Made by a program: the position numbers and the translations under genes. Below are positions 58,216-64,000 of a DNA stretch of 64,000 nucleotides, piece after piece. A model generated the notes under the pieces. That model saw only the letters and a list, made by a program, of their open reading frames with translations, was not told where the DNA came from and did not search any database. The DNA is taken from the NCBI RefSeq assembly GCF_030445035.2, contig NC_080676.1, positions 10,268,940 to 10,332,939 on the forward strand. The letters run 5' to 3'. This DNA is from Dasypus novemcinctus. Taxonomy: Eukaryota > Chordata > Mammalia > Cingulata > Dasypodidae. Numbering within the stretch: position 1 is the stretch's first letter; every line of letters begins with the position of its first letter.

Positions 58216-58699
58216 ATTGGAAAAGGTAAGCTGTCTTTGTGAATGTTTTCGTACCTTGGCAACTTGAATAGCTAAAGTTCTTAGACTTCAATTTGGTAAA
58301 ATTTATCTCCAGATAATAATGGCAAATTGGCAAAACTTAAAAAATAGTATTTGATAGATGAATGTACAACATACAAAATAAAACTTTCGTTTCTTTTTTT
58401 CATGTTTATAAGGAACAGTGTGTTTATAATTAAGTGTAGCTGATAAAATTTAGGGGAGGGTTTCTAAATTGGCCATTCAAATTCTGAGGTGATTTTGAAC
58501 ATTTAGAATATTCTTTCATTTTATATGTCTGTATCATCTTAATTGGATAGTCCTGGGAAGTTCTTGATAATTTAAGAATACCTATGAATACAATTTTCCA
58601 CATAATTTACTAAAATCTGTTCTTCAGAGACAAGAGGAATAAGAAGAGAAAGAAATATGATAGTTAATTTCCCTTGTTTTTTCTTTTATCTTTTTATAG
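58216..58699. other. End of intron 2, unique
   Basis: AT-rich sequence ending in the acceptor 'ctttttatag'. Nothing else recognised. Confidence 0.45.
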
Positions 58700-58807
58700 G
58701 ACTTATGGTTTTTCCAAAGCCATTCACTGCACTGGAATATACAATCAGTTTGTCTGATTCAGGTTCCTATAAAACATATATTCAAGAACTTACTACTTTT
58801 CTAAAGC
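58700..58807 (+). CDS. ATP1B3: ATP1B3 coding exon 3 (ectodomain start)
   Basis: 108 bases encoding residues 80-115 plus one base (C) of codon 116. It begins [20 protein letters not shown] and ends TTFLK. This matches the beta-3 segment after IPSPG, where the family has GL-VFPKP-TALEY. It forms the membrane-proximal extracellular part facing the catalytic subunit. It is less conserved than exon 2, which is usual for this stretch. The acceptor is TTTTTATAG and the donor the consensus GTAAGT. The leftover C fits a Pro codon, as in the LKP-Y-T sequence that begins the next exon in other mammals. The remaining part (about 164 of 279 residues, with the disulfides and glycosylation sites) is not in the window. 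Confidence 0.94.
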
Positions 58808-59104
58808 GTAAGTATATTTTCTTAGAGAAGGTAAAAGATTTTAGTTATTACAGATAGTAGCACTAAATTGTGATTTTCAGAAACGTTTTTAGAATTTGTT
58901 TTACCTTGTTATTTCTGTGAAATACAGACAACTGAAAGGAGTTGAAGTACATTTTATAATTAGTTGTAAGAATATTCTAATTTATGAAAAGATACAGAGG
59001 TGTAAGCCTGATGAACTGTTGATTTGGTTTTTCACCTACCTGTAATAGGTACATTGAGTAACTTCATTTACATAACGACTACCTTTAGAGTAAAAGTATT
59101 TGGG

Positions 59105-59516
59105 TTTTTTTTTAAAGATTTATTTATTTATTTCTCTCCCACCCCGCCCCGGTTGTCTGTTCTCTCTGTCTATTTGCTGTGTCATCTTCTTTGTCCGCTT
59201 CTGTTGTTGTCAGCAGCACGGGAATCTGTGTTTCTTTTTGTTGCGTCCTTTTGTTGTATCAGCTCTCTGTGTGTGCGGCGCATTCTTGGGCAGGCTGCAC
59301 TTTTTTTCGCGCTGGGCGGCTTTCCTTACAGGGCGCACTCCTTGCACATGGGGCTCCCCTACACGGGGGACACCCCTGCGTGGCAGGGCACTCCTTGCAT
59401 GCACCAGCACTGCGCATGGGCCAGCTCCACACGGGTCAAGGAGGCCCAGGGTTTGAACTGTGGACCTCCCATGTGGTAGGCGGACACCCTAACCACTGGG
59501 CCAAGTCCGTTTCCCC
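59105..59516 (-). mobile_element. Full-length DAS-SINE, antisense
   Basis: Plus strand: 'aaagatttatttatttattt' tail complement, body with 'agctctctgtgtgtgcggcg', antisense head ending 'ggccaagtccgtttcccc'. GTATTTG flanks both sides (59096-59102 and 59519-59525). Confidence 0.9.
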
Positions 59517-61027
59517 CTGTATTTGATTTTTTGATGGACCTTTTGCAATGTTTGTGTTGAGGATTGGGAGTGGTATTTATCCTTTTAAAAAATAGAAGAT
59601 TGTTATTCTTTTGTATGTTACATACCGGGGGGGTTTGCTTTGAAATGCTATTTAATTGTGCTTCCAAGTGCTAAAAGAAGTGAAATACCTTGCCATTTAT
59701 GTTTTAAAATAAGCACCTCTACATAAAACATGAAATGTCTGTCAATTGCAAAATTTTCAAAGTTACCAGTTTGTAATGCTCTCTGATAGCCATTCTAGCC
59801 CAATTTTTTCCCTCAGATTTTGCTTGGCTAACTCAATGGTATCAACAACAAGTCACACACTGTTTCTCCCTAGAACGTGTCACGATCTGTAGCACAAAAT
59901 TGATTGAGACTTTCCTGATCTAGTCTTCTAGTCTGCTTGTTTAGCTTTCCTTCTCCATTCTTGTAACTCATTGGGACTTCCAGTTTGCTGACTTTTTACT
60001 TTATCCCAGTCTCTCCATTCACCTTCCCTTATCTAGCTTATTAAGTTCCATGGTTTTTAATTCCATTTTTATTTTTGCCAACCCTCTGACATCCTCTCAG
60101 TCTTTTTGTCATACACCTGTAGCACAAATCCACTCTTGGATGAAACCAGCTCTTCTTTCTCTGGCTTTCCTTTGATCATGGCAGACAGATGCTGCTGAAG
60201 AAAGACATTCAATGACACTAATTAGCACTGTGGATACTTGATTACCTCCCTCATATGGGTCTGCTCTACTGTTAGGTAATCCTACTGAATTTCTCTGGAC
60301 AATTCTCAGAAAGGAGTATTTCAAACCTAAACTCATACCTCTGCCTGTTACCTTTTTCTGCCTGCTCTCCGCACTCACTTTCTTCGTACAACCTGGTTTT
60401 CTGCTTCACGGAGATAATAGAAGCCCTCAGGTGGGTACACCTCCAGCTCTCCCGTTACTGTAAAGCACACTGATGTTGAGAGCCTACCTTGTCTGTGATA
60501 TTCCTCCTGCTCTGATGGGGGAGCTGGTCTTCCTGTCATCTAAGGCCACTTGGACCACTCATGTTCCCTCATTGTTTCAGAAACTTTTAAATCTCTTTTT
60601 CTTGACAGTTAAATATATATTTATTATTTAAGTAATTTAAAGATGTTTTGAGATAGTAAAATCTATATATGGTTTTTAAAATTCAAACAGCAAAGAAGGG
60701 TCTGTAGTGAAAATGTGGTTCCCTGCCCTACTCCTTCCCCAGTGCAAACCTATTAATTTAACCAACAGTTATTTTTTTAAGGGCCATCTTTATGTCAGGC
60801 ACTCTTCTAGGTACTAGGGTACAGCAGTGAACAAAATAAAAATTCCTGTGTATATTGCATTTGTAGTCTAGTGGTGTACTTAAAGGTAATAAGTACCTTG
60901 GAGGAAAATAAAGCATGGAGGGGAGAGTTGGAAAAAGAGGGTGGTCTGGGAAGGCCTTATTGAAAAGGATCATTTGAGGAAAGATCTGAAGGAGATGAGG
61001 AAGTTTAACCATAGAAATATCCATTGG

Positions 61028-61357
61028 GGGAAGCAGATTTGGCTCACCTGATAGAGCATCCGCCTACCACATGGGAGGTCCTTTAAACCCAGGGCCTCCT
61101 GACCCATGTGGAGCTGACCCACGTGCAGTGCTGCTGCACGCAAGGAGTGCCCTGCCACATGGGTGTCCCCCATGTAGAGGAGCCCCACGCGCAAGGAGTG
61201 CGCCCTGTAAGGAGAGCCACCCAGCACGAAAAAAAAAAGCGCAGCTTGCCCAGGAGGGGCACACACGGAGAGCTGATGCAGCAAGATGAAACAGCGAAAA
61301 AAGACGCAGTTTCCCAGTGGGGAGAGAGAGAGAGAGAATCTTAAATAAATATTTAAA
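61028..61357 (+). mobile_element. DAS-SINE with GA-repeat tail
   Basis: Head GGGAAGCAGATTTGGCTCAC, body, then a (GA)n stretch at 61321-61336 and an A-rich end. AGAAATATCCATTGG (15 bases) is perfectly repeated at 61013-61027 and 61358-61372. The box B region has a small deletion, leaving 'gaggtcctttaaacccaggg'. Confidence 0.93.
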
Positions 61358-61482
61358 AGAAATATCCATTGGAGGAAGCAATACATACAAAGGCCTGAAA
61401 GCTTTTCATGTCTTATGTGTTCAGAGTTCATCAAGGAAGCCAGGGAGTCTCCATGGAGCGGGCCAGGGGAAGAAGAGTAGTT

Positions 61483-61554
61483 GAAAATTGAGATCAGAGA
61501 GTTAAAGGAAGACCAGACCAGAAAATTGAGGTCAGAGAGTTAAAAGAAGACCAG
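61483..61554. repeat. 34-bp near-perfect tandem duplication
   Basis: Copies at 61483-61516 and 61521-61554 match at 32 of 34 positions, 38 bases apart. The phrase begins 'gaaaattgag'. Confidence 0.85.
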
Positions 61555-61964
61555 TCCTTATGGACTCTTGTTAAGTTTGTGGCTTTTACAGTAACCAGGG
61601 TGGAGGTTTTTAAGCAGAGAATAATATGATCTAACTCAGTTTTTTAAAGAAACACACAGGCTGCTTTTTGAGGAGGCAGGAGGAACAGAGCCAAGTTAGG
61701 AGGCTGTTCTGGTAATTGAGGTGAGTGGCAGTGGTAGCTTCATGAGAAAGTCTGATTCTAGATAGTTTCAACAAGAAATAGCTTCATGCTTCTTAACTTA
61801 TTCTAGTGTTTTTCTTCTGTATATCTAAATAATATACTTTTTCTGCTGGTTCTTGATTTATCATTTTTATGCATTGTCTTTAACTTCCTGCTGTAATAGA
61901 TGAGCTCTAACTCTCCTCAGGTCTTACCCCTTTTTCCTCAGTATAATTACTTTATTTTTTGTTT

Positions 61965-62110
61965 TTTTTCCCCCTTTTTATTATTTTTTTAAATGTTACA
62001 CTAAAAAAATATGAGGTCCCCATATACCCCCCACCCCCCTCACCCCACTCCTCCCACATCAACAACCTCTTTCATCGTCATGGGATATTCATTGCAAATT
62101 TCATTGGTTA
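61965..62110 (-). mobile_element. LINE 3' end (xenarthran type), antisense, truncated
   Basis: Plus strand 'aaaaaatatgaggtccccat', then C/A-rich sequence and 'catcaacaacctctttcatc'. This is the antisense of the 3' end seen at 35640-35905 and 25150. Confidence 0.65.
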
Positions 62111-62359
62111 CTTCTTTATACTTAGCCTTTATATCTTATATCATCTATAGATATTATCTTCCCGCTTTGTGTACTATCAATCGAGGTGTTCTCATGATTC
62201 CCTTTTTCTGGATAATTCCTTGCTAGAGCTCTTCCTGTCCTAATACAAGCCACACTGGTTACTGTTTAAGCCTTCAGCATAACATTTTGGGACTTCGTTT
62301 AGGTCATCCACTGTTCCTTGGCTCCTCTGCCTTCTTTTTTTCTTCATTTACTCCTTAGT

Positions 62360-63460
62360 TTTGATGTTGTACATCTTCAGTTAACCATTGAAGAAAAGAT
62401 GTGTGGAAAGTAAATTTTGAGACCTTCACTTTCTTAAAATGTTTTTATTCTGCTTTTAGAGTTGATAGTTTAGCTAGATACAGAATTTTGGTTCCTTTGT
62501 GTTTGCCTTTTTTTCCTCTGCAAGTTTTATACAATTTTCTTTATCTCTTTAGGGTTCTGAAATTTCCATGTCTGGAATTCAGTCTCTGAAATATTTTGCT
62601 GGGAACTTGATGAAGCCTTTCAGGATAAAAACAGATTCCTCAGGGAAATTATCTTCTGTTATTTCTTTGATAATTTTTCAAGTCAGTATTCTGGCTCTCT
62701 GTAGAATTCTCCGTTTAGTTGAGTGTTGGATATCCTGTTTCTCTTATTTTCTGCTTTTGTACTTTCTGAGGGATTTGCTTTAACTTTGAAATCTTTTACT
62801 GAATTGTTGATTCTTTTTTTTTTAAAAGATTTATTTTTTATTTATTTCTCTCCCCCCCCCATTGGCTGCTGTCCATTCTCTGTGTGTTCTTCTGTGACTG
62901 CTTCTATCCTTATCAGCGGCACCTGGAATCTGTGTTTCTTTTTGTTGCATCATCCTGTTGATGTCAGCTCTCCGTGTGTGCAGCGCCATTCCTGGGCTGG
63001 CTGCACTTTTCTTTCGTGCTGGGCGGCTCTCCTTACGGGGCGCACTCCTTGTGCGTGGGGCTCCCTTACGCGGGGGACACCCCTGCATGGCACAGTGCTC
63101 CTTGCGCGCATCAGCACTGCACGGGGGCCAGCTCCACACGGGTCAAGGAGGCCCAGGGTTTGAAATGCGCATTTCCCATGTGGTCTGCTGACGCTCTATC
63201 CATTGGACCAAGTTGGCTTCCCTGAGTTGTTGATTCTTAGGACCTCATTTTTTATGGATAGAAGGTACATTATCTGGTTAAAAGAAACAATGTCTTCTCT
63301 TTTTCTGTAAATACTAATTAGAATTTCTTGTAAAGTTTTATTCTGTTTGAACTCTTTCCTTTAGGGTCATTTTTTTCTGTTTATCTTACTTTTTTTCTTC
63401 TTTCAGGCTTTCCTTAGATGTGTGGTACTCTTTGGTTACTTTGTCACATTTAAGAACAAC
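62360..63460 (-). mobile_element. Old L1 fragment, antisense, split by a SINE
   Basis: Plus-strand phrases 'ttgatagtttagctagatac', 'cagaattttggttcctttgt', 'ttctgttatttctttgataa' resemble antisense L1M, as at 12040-12328. It continues after the SINE for an uncertain distance. Confidence 0.4.
62816..63222 (-). mobile_element. Full-length DAS-SINE, antisense
   Basis: Plus strand: T-rich tail complement, 'aaagatttattttttattta', C-run, body, antisense head ending 'gaccaagttggcttccc'. TGAATTGTTGATTCTT (62800-62815) and TGAGTTGTTGATTCTT (63223-63238) form a 16-base duplication with one difference. Confidence 0.92.
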
Positions 63461-64000
63461 ATGGTAGAAAGCTCGTTGAGCTGTGTACATAGAAGCAAAT
63501 AGAGGACCTGTGAGCTTTGCCATAGAGCAGAGAGTCTTATCCTTTTTGTTCCACAGACCTCTTTGCCAGTCTGTGAAAACCATGGACCTCTTACTAAGTC
63601 CACACTATTCCCCTAATAAGTATATCACACCTGCACCAACATATCCCCACAAGGATAATGTGGTGTGTTTTTTTTTTATCTCAATTCAAGCTCATAAACC
63701 CCTTGTTAAGAGCCCCTGCCTTAGAGTGAATTTGCTAAGAGCCAGCCACTGCACTTTGGAACTCTTTGGTAGTAGAATGTAGGTAGTTTTACCCTGCAGT
63801 GCCACCTTCTCCTGTACAAGCTGTGGAGGTTTTTTCACTAACAATGCTTTCATTTATTTTAGGAAAACTTTTCCCTAACCCCTTTCGCCTCTCCCATGGG
63901 ATGGAGATGGTAAATGTTTATCTGATGGGTATTCTGTGCTGTGTGGGGAGAGGGCTTACAGTGTACAGTTCAGTGGTTTTTAGTATATTCCTAAGGTTGT

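Larger units (their letters stand above)
48183..58699 (+). other. ATP1B3: ATP1B3 intron 2
   Basis: GT (48183) to AG (58698-58699), about 10.5 kb. The first 2.3 kb looks unique and AT-rich; most of the rest is one old L1 with nested insertions. Confidence 0.85.
60760..61740 (+). mobile_element. L2-type LINE remnant with a SINE insert
   Basis: Order of blocks follows a common L2 3' region: 'catctttatgtcaggcactc', 'agggtacagcagtgaacaaa', 'tgtagtctagtggtgtactt', 'gaaggccttattgaaaagga', then after the SINE 'caaaggcctgaaagcttttc', 'gaccagaccagaaaattgag' and 'aagcagagaataatatgatc'. A 34-base unit is duplicated within it (61483-61554). Confidence 0.6.
58808..64000 (+). other. ATP1B3: ATP1B3 intron 3, partial
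   Basis: I looked for the conserved next exon (Pro-Tyr-Thr, later a Cys-Pro-Asp-Gly region) and did not find it, so the intron probably continues past the window. Stretches 59527-60640 and 63460-64000 look unique, apart from possible old repeat debris. Confidence 0.7.

Noticed and set aside
1..64000. CRISPR arrays, operons, phage or plasmid features
   Set aside because: No regularly spaced identical repeats with unique spacers, no bacterial-type gene packing and no such proteins; the sequence is a vertebrate gene region.

Overview
The window is mammalian nuclear DNA, most likely from an armadillo (Dasypodidae, Xenarthra). The main evidence is about 15 long and 12 short copies of a tRNA-like SINE with the armadillo DAS-SINE layout: a tRNA-like head with a GGTTCAAACCC-type box B, a GC-rich body, an A-rich tail and target-site duplications. 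There are also repeated copies of a LINE 3' segment that I associate with xenarthrans, and the old placental repeats MIR, L2, L1 and hAT. Nothing looks bacterial, viral or operon-like. Almost all long open frames are chance frames in GC-rich DNA or in repeats.

The one active protein gene I can support is ATP1B3, the beta-3 subunit of Na+/K+-ATPase, on the + strand. Its CpG-island promoter lies at about 19.8-21.25 kb. Coding exon 1 is 20654-20762, exon 2 is 48054-48182 and exon 3 is 58700-58807. The splice phases fit, and together they encode 115 complete residues: cytoplasmic tail, the single membrane helix and the start of the ectodomain. I found no exon 4 before the window ends, so the rest of the gene should lie beyond 64 kb.

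Layout: 1-19.8 kb is upstream intergenic DNA. It holds a solo LTR (1761-2363), a LINE-type insertion with a twin-priming inversion (12329-14552) and an LTR-like element with an internal inverted repeat (17719-18389). Intron 1 (20763-48053) holds L2, MIR and hAT relics, several L1 fragments, and a large L1 (about 39.8-45.2 kb) broken by a PTP4A1 processed pseudogene, a younger L1 tail and SINEs. Intron 2 (48183-58699) is mostly one long old L1 (about 50.5-58.2 kb), broken by a SUGT1 processed pseudogene that itself carries a SINE, and by four SINEs stacked at one point. The visible part of intron 3 holds an L2, three long SINEs and old L1.

I see no new biological system. The points most worth a second look are genomic: the clean nesting order of insertions, the twin-primed element, an apparently young SINE subfamily with perfect 13-14 bp target duplications, an unexplained 480 bp joined to the SUGT1 retrocopy, and the promoter GCG repeat of ATP1B3. 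Repeat family names come from recognition by eye and are not database-checked.
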